A DNA stretch of 64,000 bases from Flavobacteriaceae bacterium (GTDB lineage Bacteria > Bacteroidota > Bacteroidia > Flavobacteriales > Flavobacteriaceae), in NCBI GenBank assembly GCA_021647835.1, contig JAKITY010000002.1:1-64000 (forward strand), in the 5' to 3' direction. The position numbers and the translations under genes are program-made. Shown piece by piece: positions 54,444 to 64,000 of the stretch (position 1 is the first letter of the stretch; the number at the start of each line of letters is the position of its first letter). Below the pieces are notes generated by a model. The model was given only the letters and a program-made list of their open reading frames with translations. It made no database searches and was not told the origin of the DNA.

Positions 54444-56894
54444 GTGAAGGTATTAACTTGTTTTATATTCTTATTTTCCTCCTTCTTTTTGCTTGCGCAA
54501 GAAGTTACAGTTGTTGATTTTGAAACAAAGTTTCCAATCAAAAATTGTACTATTTATGGAGAGAACAATCCAAAAACGGTTCATACAGATAAAAATGGGA
54601 AAGCAGATGTTTCAGTTTTTGCTGATAATGAAATAATTACGATTAACCATATATCTTATATTGAAGTTGAGGTATTGAAGCGTAAATTATCGGAAACTAA
54701 ACACACTATTTATTTACATAGAAATGCGGAGGCATTAGATGAAATAGTTCTTTCATCTTCTCGTAAAAAAGAGTTAAGAAAACGAATTGCTGAACATGTA
54801 GAAATTAATCAATTAGCAGAAATTAGAAGAATTGCACCACAAACATCGGCAGATTTATTGGCAAGTATTCCTGGAATTAAGGTGCAGAAATCTCAATTTG
54901 GCGGCGGAAGTCCTGTTTTAAGAGGAATGGAAGCAAATCGTATATTGCTTGTAGTTGATGGCGTAAGAATGAATAATGCCATATACAGATCAGGACATTT
55001 ACAAAGTTCAATTACAGTTTCTCCATCTATTTTAGAACGTGCAGAAGTCATTTTTGGACCATCATCGGTTATTTATGGTTCTGATGCTTTAGGAGGCGTT
55101 ATTCATTATTATACTAAGACACCAAAAATAAATCAAGAAGAGAAAGTAAAATTTAATTTATTATCGAGATATAGTTCTGTAAACGAAGAATATACAAATC
55201 AAGGAAGTGTAGAATTGTCATTTAAAAAATGGGCTTCTTTAACGAGTTTTTCCCATTCAGAATTTGACGATTTAAGAATGGGAAAAAACAGGAGCCACGG
55301 TTTCGATGATTGGGGAAAAGTTTTTAAATATTCTGATAACACCAATGATTTTTATAATCTAAACCCTATTCAAAATACAAATCCAAACATTCAAAAAAAC
55401 ACAGGATACAATCAATCAGATTTTTTACAAAAATTTTATTTCAAATTATCAAGTAAAACAGATTTAACAGTTAATTTTCAAAACTCTACATCTTCTGACA
55501 TTCCAAGATTTGATAGACTTACAGAGTATTCTGATGGTAATTTAAAATTTGCAGAATGGTATTATGGACCACAGAAAAGATTGTTAGTAAGTGCTCAGTT
55601 AGCGATTCATCCACATAAAAAATGGATAGATGACGGAACGATTACAGTAGCATATCAAAAGATAAAAGAATCAAGAATTCAAAGAAAATTTAATAATTTA
55701 GAAAGGTTATATCGCCAAGAAAATGTTGATGTATTTAGTTTAAATGGTGATTTTTCAATTCAATTAGCAAAAGCATCAAATCGTGATTTATCCTATGGAT
55801 TTGAGGTTGCTCATAATAAAGTAGGTTCTAATTCTTTTGGAAAAACAATTGAGATTAATGGCAATGAAATTATTGGTTTTTCTGATGATTTTACAGTTCA
55901 ATCTCGCTATCCTGATGGCGGAAGCACATATACGAGTTCGGCTGTTTATACAAATTATAGGCAAGATGTTGCTGAAAATGCTACTTTAAATACAGGAATT
56001 CGATTTACACATACCATACTCAATGCAAAATGGATTGATGAAACATTTATTTCACTTCCCGATAACGATATTACCCTAAAAAATTCTTCACTAACTGCAA
56101 CAGTTGGTTATACATTTAGACCAACAAAAGAATGGCGACTAAGTTCAGTTTTATCTTCTGGGTTTCGCTCTCCAAATATTGATGATGTTGGGAAAATTAG
56201 AGAAAAAAACGGAAAAGTTACAGTTCCAAATGTTAATTTAAGACCAGAATACGTGTATAATGCCGAAATAGGCGTTTTAAAGTATTTCAACAACAAGAAA
56301 TTTAATATAGGATTGAATGCCTATTATACATTGTTAAATAATTATATTTCTCGTGAAAACTTCATGATTGATGGCGGTTCTACTATTTTATATGATAATG
56401 AAATAGTAGAAACAATTGCCAATGTAAATCACAAAAATGCTTATATTATAGGCGGCACGCTTAGTTTTAAAGGGAAACTTAAAGAAAATTGGAAAACAAA
56501 AGGAAGCGTAACTTACACAAAAGGAAAAACGTATGATACCGATACTCCATTATCTTCAATTCCACCATTATTTGGAAACGTTGAGGTGAGCTATGCTAAA
56601 AACAGATTTGAAACCGCTTTAAATTTCAAATTTAATAACGCAAAAAAGTTAAAAGACTACAATTTGGTTGAAGGGATTGATAATATTGAGCAAACACCAT
56701 ATAATAACCTTACAAGTCAATATTACGGAACACCAAGTTGGAAAATATTAAACTTTTATTCAAAATATAAAGTTTCAAATACCGTTCAATTTCAATTTAT
56801 GATTGACAATATTTTTGACCAGCATTATAAAGAATTTGCCTCTGCAATTAGCGCTCCAGGACGCAATTTTTCATTTTCTATTTTGATAAATTAA
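54444..56894 (+). CDS. TonB-dependent outer membrane receptor
   Basis: Plug domain (SADLLASIPGIKVQKSQFGGGSPVLRGMEANRILLVVDGVRMNNAIYRSGH); beta-barrel C-terminus ending in NFSFSILIN. GTG start just after recO stop. Confidence 0.93.
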   Translation: MKVLTCFIFLFSSFFLLAQEVTVVDFETKFPIKNCTIYGENNPKTVHTDKNGKADVSVFADNEIITINHISYIEVEVLKRKLSETKHTIYLHRNAEALDEIVLSSSRKKELRKRIAEHVEINQLAEIRRIAPQTSADLLASIPGIKVQKSQFGGGSPVLRGMEANRILLVVDGVRMNNAIYRSGHLQSSITVSPSILERAEVIFGPSSVIYGSDALGGVIHYYTKTPKINQEEKVKFNLLSRYSSVNEEYTNQGSVELSFKKWASLTSFSHSEFDDLRMGKNRSHGFDDWGKVFKYSDNTNDFYNLNPIQNTNPNIQKNTGYNQSDFLQKFYFKLSSKTDLTVNFQNSTSSDIPRFDRLTEYSDGNLKFAEWYYGPQKRLLVSAQLAIHPHKKWIDDGTITVAYQKIKESRIQRKFNNLERLYRQENVDVFSLNGDFSIQLAKASNRDLSYGFEVAHNKVGSNSFGKTIEINGNEIIGFSDDFTVQSRYPDGGSTYTSSAVYTNYRQDVAENATLNTGIRFTHTILNAKWIDETFISLPDNDITLKNSSLTATVGYTFRPTKEWRLSSVLSSGFRSPNIDDVGKIREKNGKVTVPNVNLRPEYVYNAEIGVLKYFNNKKFNIGLNAYYTLLNNYISRENFMIDGGSTILYDNEIVETIANVNHKNAYIIGGTLSFKGKLKENWKTKGSVTYTKGKTYDTDTPLSSIPPLFGNVEVSYAKNRFETALNFKFNNAKKLKDYNLVEGIDNIEQTPYNNLTSQYYGTPSWKILNFYSKYKVSNTVQFQFMIDNIFDQHYKEFASAISAPGRNFSFSILIN

Positions 56895-56962
56895 AGCACT
56901 TAATTTAACGATTACTTTCCTATAAAAATAAGAAAAAAATAGATATTAACAGTCAATATATT

Positions 56963-56991
56963 TTGTTAATAACTTTATTTTGTTACATTTG
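56963..56991 (+). promoter_or_regulatory. Bacteroidetes-type promoter: TTG (56963-56965) and TACATTTG (56984-56991)
   Basis: TTG-N18-TAnnTTTG spacing upstream of the 57023 ORF. Confidence 0.6.
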
Positions 56992-57022
56992 TCTATTATA
57001 ATTTTATTAAACCCCAAGTATT

Positions 57023-60000
57023 ATGATAAAATTGCTACTTAAAGCTAAAGGATTTTCTTTAGGAAAAAAGGTATACACACTCATTTTATTATTTTTAATA
57101 TCCTCTTTTGGTTATTCTCAAATTACAGTAATTCATACAGCGTCTTTTGAAAGTGATTTAGATGGTTGGACAGATGGAGGATTTGACGCTATCAGAGATC
57201 CATTTGCTGCAAGGGCATATGACGGGACATATAGTTTGCGGATTAGAGATAACACAGGAAATAACTCATCTTTTATTTCACCTACATTTAACATTTCAAC
57301 ATACAATAAAGTTGATTTTTCTTTTTTCTTTTACCCTGTAAGTATGGAAAATGCCGAGAATTTCTTTATTGAGTATAGAGATACATCATCATCAAGTTGG
57401 ACAGTAATAGGAGATTTTAGAGCAGGAAACATAAACTTTACTACTCATACAGGAGATTTTCAAAGAGGATTCCCTAATCGTTTTTATGCAAAAACGGTAA
57501 CAATTAATAGTGATACACATACTTTTTCTCCAACGGCACAATTCAGAGTTCGCTGTGATGCAAGTAATAATTTTGATCTAATATATCTAGACATGATTAC
57601 GATTGAAGGGACAACATATAATTCAATTACAGAAGCTCCTGGAGGAGTAACAAACGGTTTAGAATTATGGCTAAAAGCAGATTATGTTGATGGAGTTGGA
57701 GTCGGAACAGACAATACGGATATAAACGAATGGGTAGATTCAGGAAAAGGGCATAATGCAAGAACAATTGTTTCTGCTCAAGCACCTTTATATAAAAACA
57801 ACATTACTGATAATATTAATTTTAACCCAGTAATTGATTTTGAAAATAGTAGCGTAGCGTCAAATCCAGACATGCAGTATTTAGGCACTTATGCTGGTTC
57901 AAGAGATGAACTTAAAGGGACTGGAGGTTTTTATAGTCACGATATGTTTATGGTGGTAATTCCTGATCAAGTAATTACAACAGGATTAATACCTTTAGAC
58001 ACTTTTTGTAGTACAGACCCCACAGGAACTACATACGCAGAAGATGTAACAGGTTTTGGATATGGTAGTTATACAAATAGACTGAGCAATGAACTCTTAA
58101 CATATTGTATTGGTACAACTACAGGTCCTGGAAATGGATATGGTAGAGCAGACACAGGAGCGTCAGGAATAGACTTTAATCAAGTAGGAATTGTTAATTT
58201 TAGGCATAACAATGCAAATACGAGTGAGGAATTGTATTTTAATGCAAATGATGTGGGAGATACCGAGATTGATGCACCAGATTTTTCAAATTTATCTAAT
58301 GAAAGGTTTTGGTTGGGGCGTAGTCAGAAATGGTCAGGAAGTTTTGGTGGGAGAATAGCAGAAGTTATTACGTATTCATCAAGAAAAACAGACGGATCAC
58401 TAACCCAAGAACGTAATAGAATTCAATCATATTTAGCAATTAAATATGGTATTACACTTGGTGTAAACGGTACAAGTCAAGATTATGTAGACAGTGCAGG
58501 TTCTGTTATTTGGGATCAATCTGTAAATAGTGGGTACAATTACCATATTGCAGGAATAGGAAGAGATGATGATGCAGAATTAAATCAAAAACAATCAAAA
58601 ACAATTAATACTGCTGATGATATTACAATGGGGTTAACTGATATTACCGCAACAAACAGTGCAAATGCAAATACATTTGCAAGTGATAGAAATTTTATAG
58701 TTTGGGGTAATGATCAAGGATCTTTAGCTGCTCAACCAGCAGTTGTTGTAAATATGAGTTCAGGGATTTTACCAGCACTCTCACTTGCTTCTGATGTAGA
58801 ATTTACTTCCGTAGGTAGAACATGGAAAGTGGTGGAAAGTGGTACTGTAGGGGCTACAAAAGTATCTATACCAGAAATAATGCTCTCGGCAACACTAACA
58901 CCTCCAGGAGCATATTTAATGTTTATTTCAAACACACCTACATTTAGTCCAACTTCTGAATATAGAATTATGACATTAAATGGTTCTGATTTAGAAACAT
59001 CTTATAATTTTAATGGTACTAAGTACATCACTTTTGGTTACGCACCAGAAAGAACATTTGTTCGTTCTATTTATTTTGACGGCGCTACAGATTATTTAGA
59101 TTCAGGAGATGTACTTGATTTAACAAGTAGTTCTTTTTCAATGTCGGCTTGGGTGAAAAGAGACGCAAGTGCTACAGGAGATATAGTGTCTAAAAGAGAT
59201 ATTCCTTATACAGAAGGATATAGTATGCTTATTGAAGGAGGGCAAAGAGCGAGAATGATATGGAGAAACGGAGGGGCAAATCAAATAATAACTTCAAGTG
59301 AAGTCATACCAGCAAATGTATGGCATCATATAGCAGTTACTTATGACGGTACAAATGCGCGAATGTATATTGATGGCGTATTAGATGTTACGACACCACT
59401 ATCTCCACCAGATATAAATACAACACAACATTTTTTAATTGGGGCAGCAAATCATATTGCTAGAACACGTTTTTTCCAAGGAAATATAGACGAAGTTAGA
59501 GTTTGGGATGTTGCACTTACCCAAGATCAGTTAAAGTATATAATGAATCAAGAGATCGAGGATAATGGCAATGTAGCAGGATCTTATTTTACAAGTATTG
59601 GAGTTACACCTACTAAAGAAGATGTTGTGCCTTGGTCTAATTTACAAGCATATTATCCAATGAGCACCTATACTTATACGAATGCTAAGGACGAATCTGA
59701 TAATGGTTATACTGCGGCATTAGTAGATCTAACAACGGTTGATCATCAAACAGCACCCTTACCCTATCTGTCTTCAGGAACTACAACAGGTTGGGATACA
59801 GATACAACATGGGTAAATGGAGATGTACAAACAATTCCAGGAGCAATATCTATCGTTGACAATACTAAAACTGTTGACGGAAATATTGTTCAGATAGATC
59901 ATGATGTATCGATGGATAATTCAGACGTTTTAATTATTCCTGCAGGGAAAAATGATAATAGAACATTATTAGCATTGATAGTTAATAGTAATGAATTGAC

Positions 60001-61699
60001 AATTGAAGGAAATATAGGAACAGGAAATGGAATCACAGTTACACATTATTTAGAATTAGATGGTGTAATTGATTTAGAGGGAGAATCTCAATTAATACAA
60101 ACAAATCAAAGTGATTTAGCGACAAGTAGTTCGGGATATATAGAAAAAGATCAACAAGGAACAGCAAATGCATTTACGTATAATTATTGGGCTGCACCAG
60201 TAAGTTTAATTGGGGCGGGAACTAATAATACAGCGTTTACTATTGGAGACATATTAAGAGACGGAACAAGTCCAGAAAGTCCAGTTACTTTAGATTTTGA
60301 AGCAGGTACAACTTTAGGTAGCGCTAGCGCTTACTATGCAGATGGAGCCGTTTCAAACCCAAGAAAGATTGCAAAACGTTGGCTATGGACATACAATAAT
60401 AGCGGTAATGATTATGCAAATTGGGATTGGCTCGGAAGCACATATGACTTAAACGTTACAGACGGTTATACAATGAAAGGGATTTCAGGAGCAAGCGCAA
60501 TAGGCACAGACCAAAATTATGTGTTTTTAGGAAAACCAAACAATGTATTAAATGGGGGTACAGAAATAGTACACACTACTTTTGCTGCGCCTGCAGACCC
60601 ATTATATCCAGACATATCATTAACAGGAAATCCATTTCCTTCAGCATTAGATGCAAATCAATTTATTACAGATAATATGGCGTCAACTAATGGACAATTA
60701 TATTTCTGGGAACATTGGGGCGGAGGAGATCACCTTTGGAAAAATTACCAAGGAGGTTATGCTGTACGAACTATAGTGACAGGAACACCAGCAGTTTCTC
60801 ATCCTGATATAGATCAAACAGGAAGTGGATCAAAAACTCCAGGGCAATATATTGCAGTTGGTCAAGGATTTTATGTAATTTCAAGTGACGTAGGAGGAAA
60901 TGTAGTGTTTAATAATGGACAAAGAACATTTCAAAAAGAAGGAGCCTCTTCAACATTCTTTAAGCAAAGTGGAAAATCAAATAAATCAAGCAATATTGAA
61001 GAAGGAGATGGCAAGATGATTATAAGAGTAGGTTTTGAATCACCAAAAGGTTTTCATAGACAAGTTGCAGTTGCTTTTGAAATAGAAGGCGCAACAGATG
61101 GTTTTGATAAAGGATATGATGGGCGTTCAGGAGATTTCTTATCAAACGACGCCTTTTTTATACAAGATGATAAATATTATGTAATTCAAGCCTTTGGAGA
61201 TTTTAAGAAGGAAAGAGAAATACCAATTTCAATATTTATAGACGCTGATAATGACAATGGCATACAAAAATTCATGATAGATAAATTGGAAAACATTTCA
61301 GACAATGTTGAAATTTATATTAAAGATAATGTAAGTGGAGAAACATTTGATATCAAAAATCAAAATTACGAAGTAAACCTTCCAACAGGAGAACATAAAA
61401 CGAGGTTTTCGTTGGTTTTCCAACCAAGATTATTACGTTCTGATGAAATAGCCGAAATAAAAGAAGGATTTATAATTTACGTAAATAATAATCTATCAGA
61501 AATAAATATTAAAAAGATTGCAGATATAGCTATTACCAAAGCAGTTTTAGTAAACTCTTTAGGGCAAACGATTTCTATATGGTCAAGCGGATTAGAGAAT
61601 AGAGATACCGTATTACCTGTAAATGTTTCTACAGGAGTTTATATTCTGAGTGTTGAAACAGAATCAGGAACAATTATTAAAAAATTATTAATAGAATAA
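57023..61699 (+). CDS. Large secreted LamG-domain protein with T9SS type A sorting domain
   Basis: Signal peptide; GLELWLKADYVDGVGVGTDNTDINEWVDSG; LamG segment SSFSMSAWVKRDASATGDIVSKRD...NVWHHIAVTYDGTNARMYIDG; sorting-like C-terminus GVYILSVETESGTIIKKLLIE. Confidence 0.9.
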   Translation: MIKLLLKAKGFSLGKKVYTLILLFLISSFGYSQITVIHTASFESDLDGWTDGGFDAIRDPFAARAYDGTYSLRIRDNTGNNSSFISPTFNISTYNKVDFSFFFYPVSMENAENFFIEYRDTSSSSWTVIGDFRAGNINFTTHTGDFQRGFPNRFYAKTVTINSDTHTFSPTAQFRVRCDASNNFDLIYLDMITIEGTTYNSITEAPGGVTNGLELWLKADYVDGVGVGTDNTDINEWVDSGKGHNARTIVSAQAPLYKNNITDNINFNPVIDFENSSVASNPDMQYLGTYAGSRDELKGTGGFYSHDMFMVVIPDQVITTGLIPLDTFCSTDPTGTTYAEDVTGFGYGSYTNRLSNELLTYCIGTTTGPGNGYGRADTGASGIDFNQVGIVNFRHNNANTSEELYFNANDVGDTEIDAPDFSNLSNERFWLGRSQKWSGSFGGRIAEVITYSSRKTDGSLTQERNRIQSYLAIKYGITLGVNGTSQDYVDSAGSVIWDQSVNSGYNYHIAGIGRDDDAELNQKQSKTINTADDITMGLTDITATNSANANTFASDRNFIVWGNDQGSLAAQPAVVVNMSSGILPALSLASDVEFTSVGRTWKVVESGTVGATKVSIPEIMLSATLTPPGAYLMFISNTPTFSPTSEYRIMTLNGSDLETSYNFNGTKYITFGYAPERTFVRSIYFDGATDYLDSGDVLDLTSSSFSMSAWVKRDASATGDIVSKRDIPYTEGYSMLIEGGQRARMIWRNGGANQIITSSEVIPANVWHHIAVTYDGTNARMYIDGVLDVTTPLSPPDINTTQHFLIGAANHIARTRFFQGNIDEVRVWDVALTQDQLKYIMNQEIEDNGNVAGSYFTSIGVTPTKEDVVPWSNLQAYYPMSTYTYTNAKDESDNGYTAALVDLTTVDHQTAPLPYLSSGTTTGWDTDTTWVNGDVQTIPGAISIVDNTKTVDGNIVQIDHDVSMDNSDVLIIPAGKNDNRTLLALIVNSNELTIEGNIGTGNGITVTHYLELDGVIDLEGESQLIQTNQSDLATSSSGYIEKDQQGTANAFTYNYWAAPVSLIGAGTNNTAFTIGDILRDGTSPESPVTLDFEAGTTLGSASAYYADGAVSNPRKIAKRWLWTYNNSGNDYANWDWLGSTYDLNVTDGYTMKGISGASAIGTDQNYVFLGKPNNVLNGGTEIVHTTFAAPADPLYPDISLTGNPFPSALDANQFITDNMASTNGQLYFWEHWGGGDHLWKNYQGGYAVRTIVTGTPAVSHPDIDQTGSGSKTPGQYIAVGQGFYVISSDVGGNVVFNNGQRTFQKEGASSTFFKQSGKSNKSSNIEEGDGKMIIRVGFESPKGFHRQVAVAFEIEGATDGFDKGYDGRSGDFLSNDAFFIQDDKYYVIQAFGDFKKEREIPISIFIDADNDNGIQKFMIDKLENISDNVEIYIKDNVSGETFDIKNQNYEVNLPTGEHKTRFSLVFQPRLLRSDEIAEIKEGFIIYVNNNLSEINIKKIADIAITKAVLVNSLGQTISIWSSGLENRDTVLPVNVSTGVYILSVETESGTIIKKLLIE

Positions 61700-61731
61700 A
61701 AAATTAAAGTAAACCCCAAAAACCCCAAACA

Positions 61732-64000
61732 ATGAAAAAACCCCTACTATTGCTTATTTTAGCGATAAGCACAACGATTGTGTTTTCACAATCTGAAACT
61801 CAAAATGAAGACAATTATAAAAGGATTAAAATTAATAATCCAACAGAAGAAACCATACATAAACTTCAGGAAATTGGAGTAGATTTAAGGTGTGGTGTAG
61901 TTATTAACGAAGATAAAATTCAATTAGAACTTTCGCAATTAGAATTAAACCAACTAAATAATAAAGGAATTATTTATGATATTGAAATTGAGGATGTTTC
62001 TAAGTTTTATCAAGACCGTATTGAGGCAACTTATGATAAAGCGTTAAAAGACCTTGAAATAGAAAAAGCAAAAGCAGTTGCTCAAAAAGCGTCTATTTCA
62101 AGTACAAGTTTAGATAACTTTTTAGAATATACAGGTTGTGACGAAATTAATTGGGCAACTCCCATCAATTTTAATTTAGGAAGCATGGGTGGATGTTTAA
62201 CGGTAAGTGAAACACTTGCAGAGTTAGATCAAATGAGATTTTTATACCCTTCATTGATTTCTGCAAAAACAGACGTTTCATCTACATCTCAAACTACTTG
62301 GGGAAATCCTTCAAGTACAATAACTAATAATGGTTTAACATATTCAGGGCAGGGAACTACAAGATGGAATCCACAAACTGTGTATTATGTTAGAATCACA
62401 GGAGATCAAGCATCAGCAGAAGGAACAAAACCACAATCACTTTATACATCTATGATTCATGCAAGAGAAGTAGGGAGTTTGATGAGCAATATTTATTTCA
62501 TGTGGTATTTATTAGAAAATTACGCTACAGACCCAGCAATACAACACTTAGTAGACAATAATGAATTATATTTTATCCCTATTGTAAATCCAGATGGACT
62601 TAGATGGAATGAACACCTAAACTCAAGTGGAGGAGGAATGCAGCGTAAAAATTGTAGACCAAATACAGGAAGCACATCAAATTCAACAACTACGAGAGGT
62701 GTGGATTTAAATAGAAATTTTGATTATTTTTGGGGAGGTGCAGGATCAGGTTCTTCAGGGACTCCATCAAGTGATTCTTATAGAGGACCTTTAGTAGAAT
62801 CAGAACCGGAAACTCAGATTTTAAGTAGTTTTGTTTTGGCAAGGAGTTTTGAAACTTGTTTAATGAACCACACTTCTGCAAATTCAATACCGCACCCTTA
62901 TGGTGGAAACCCAACATTTGTTTCTGGGAGAGAAGATGAAATGCACAAGTGGCATGAAGATATGACTCGATATAATAGATATGTTTCAGGAGCAACAATC
63001 TTTCCTGCAGCCAATGGTATTGCTGATGATTGGATGGTTGGTGGTACTGCAGATGCAAACGGTTCTATAGGTTCAGGCCAAAATATTTTAGCTTCAACTC
63101 CCGAACATGGAAGCACAGGTTTTTGGCCCCCAACTTCTGATATTGTGCCAATAGCAAAAAGAGCAATGCGTTTATCATTAACGACAGCGTATTATGGAGG
63201 TAAATACGCAAAGTTCCATGATTTAACACAAAGTGATATAACAGCATTATCATCAAATTTAACTTTTGGAATTGAACGTCTTGGGCAAACAGCAAGTGAT
63301 TTTACATTAACAGTTACACCTGTTTCTGCAAATATTGTAAGTATTACTTCTCCTACTACGCAATCAGGAATGACAATTTTAGAACAAAGAGATGTTACCG
63401 CAGCACTAACATTAGATGTAGGAATATCTGCTAATGACAAAATAGAGTATAGAGTACAATTAGCAAATGGAGATGGAGTTATTTTTTATGATGCTAATTT
63501 TGAAAAGTATTATCAACCAACAGTATTGTTTTCACACAATCCAGATATCGATGGCTTAACTGGCTGGACTCAATCTGGCGGATGGAACAATTCTTCTGCT
63601 GATGCTTATTCAGGAAGCGATGCTTTAAGAACAGGTGACGCTGTGCCTTATGCTAATAATAATACAAAGACGTTGACAACAACAAGTAGTTATGATTTTT
63701 CAAGTTCTACAGAAGTATTAGTTCAGTTTTATACAAAATGGGATTTAGAAAGAAATTTTGATTTTGTAGAATTATTAGGTTCTACCGATGGTTCAACTTG
63801 GCAATCGCTATGTGGAAAGTATAATAAGCCAAACTCAACAAATAGTACAAATAATTCTCATGGTGCAAAAAACGGCACAAGTTATTCTTTTCAATCAAAT
63901 AATAGTTCTGGTAAAGTTTATGATGGCGATAGAATGGATAAATGGGTAATGGAAGAAGTTGCTATAAATGCATCAGACAATAGTTTCTTATTTAATGCTC
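61732..64000 (+). CDS. M14-family zinc carboxypeptidase, secreted, 3' truncated by window edge
   Basis: Own translation from ATG 61732: MKKPLLLLILAISTTIVFSQSE...; SMIHAREVGS (HxxE), NPDGLRWNEH, TRGVDLNRNFDYFWGG. Absent from the ORF track because it runs off the end. Confidence 0.93.
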   Translation, partial: MKKPLLLLILAISTTIVFSQSETQNEDNYKRIKINNPTEETIHKLQEIGVDLRCGVVINEDKIQLELSQLELNQLNNKGIIYDIEIEDVSKFYQDRIEATYDKALKDLEIEKAKAVAQKASISSTSLDNFLEYTGCDEINWATPINFNLGSMGGCLTVSETLAELDQMRFLYPSLISAKTDVSSTSQTTWGNPSSTITNNGLTYSGQGTTRWNPQTVYYVRITGDQASAEGTKPQSLYTSMIHAREVGSLMSNIYFMWYLLENYATDPAIQHLVDNNELYFIPIVNPDGLRWNEHLNSSGGGMQRKNCRPNTGSTSNSTTTRGVDLNRNFDYFWGGAGSGSSGTPSSDSYRGPLVESEPETQILSSFVLARSFETCLMNHTSANSIPHPYGGNPTFVSGREDEMHKWHEDMTRYNRYVSGATIFPAANGIADDWMVGGTADANGSIGSGQNILASTPEHGSTGFWPPTSDIVPIAKRAMRLSLTTAYYGGKYAKFHDLTQSDITALSSNLTFGIERLGQTASDFTLTVTPVSANIVSITSPTTQSGMTILEQRDVTAALTLDVGISANDKIEYRVQLANGDGVIFYDANFEKYYQPTVLFSHNPDIDGLTGWTQSGGWNNSSADAYSGSDALRTGDAVPYANNNTKTLTTTSSYDFSSSTEVLVQFYTKWDLERNFDFVELLGSTDGSTWQSLCGKYNKPNSTNSTNNSHGAKNGTSYSFQSNNSSGKVYDGDRMDKWVMEEVAINASDNSFLFNA

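Noticed and set aside
62690-63440. Three overlapping minus-strand ORFs (62690-63058, 62898-63116, 63065-63295) plus 63192-63440
   Set aside because: They lie antisense to the clearly coding M14 carboxypeptidase frame (HxxE and NPDG motifs); no recognisable domains.
1-64000. Search by eye for tRNA, rRNA, CRISPR arrays, prophage modules, toxin-antitoxin or restriction systems
   Set aside because: None recognised; absence is not proof without dedicated tools.

Overview
AT-rich chromosomal window typical of Bacteroidota/Flavobacteriia: Bacteroidetes-type -7 TAnnTTTG promoters, T9SS sorting domains, PorZ, and no evident Shine-Dalgarno sites. From left to right it contains: (1) a nitrate-assimilation cluster (SUMT, NarK with a soluble insertion, orphan LuxR-type response regulator, NasA fused to a NirB/NasB-like flavoprotein and BFD domain, and a rubredoxin protein built on a degenerate nitrite/sulfite-reductase scaffold); (2) an IS4-family element with 13-bp terminal inverted repeats; (3) a T9SS-targeted beta-helix protein whose central DNA is much more GC-rich than its ends; (4) a five-gene minus-strand operon (alkyl-DHAP-synthase-like FAD enzyme, GlpD-like, lipid kinase, GMC oxidoreductase, aldehyde dehydrogenase) that could form a complete glycerol-ether-lipid pathway, which is the best candidate here for an undescribed system; (5) NlpC/P60 and TlpA-like genes; (6) a heavy-metal efflux locus (P1B-4-like ATPase, adaptor, RND pump fused to a TolC-like protein through a repetitive polypurine junction); (7) housekeeping genes (holB, pgk, trpS, plsC and others); (8) M1 peptidase, alpha-2-macroglobulin, PPOX protein and PbpC; (9) a LytTR two-component pair; (10) CYTH, porZ, recO, a TonB receptor, a LamG/T9SS protein and a truncated M14 carboxypeptidase. 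No rRNA, tRNA or CRISPR array was recognised. All calls come from reading the sequence by eye, without database searches.
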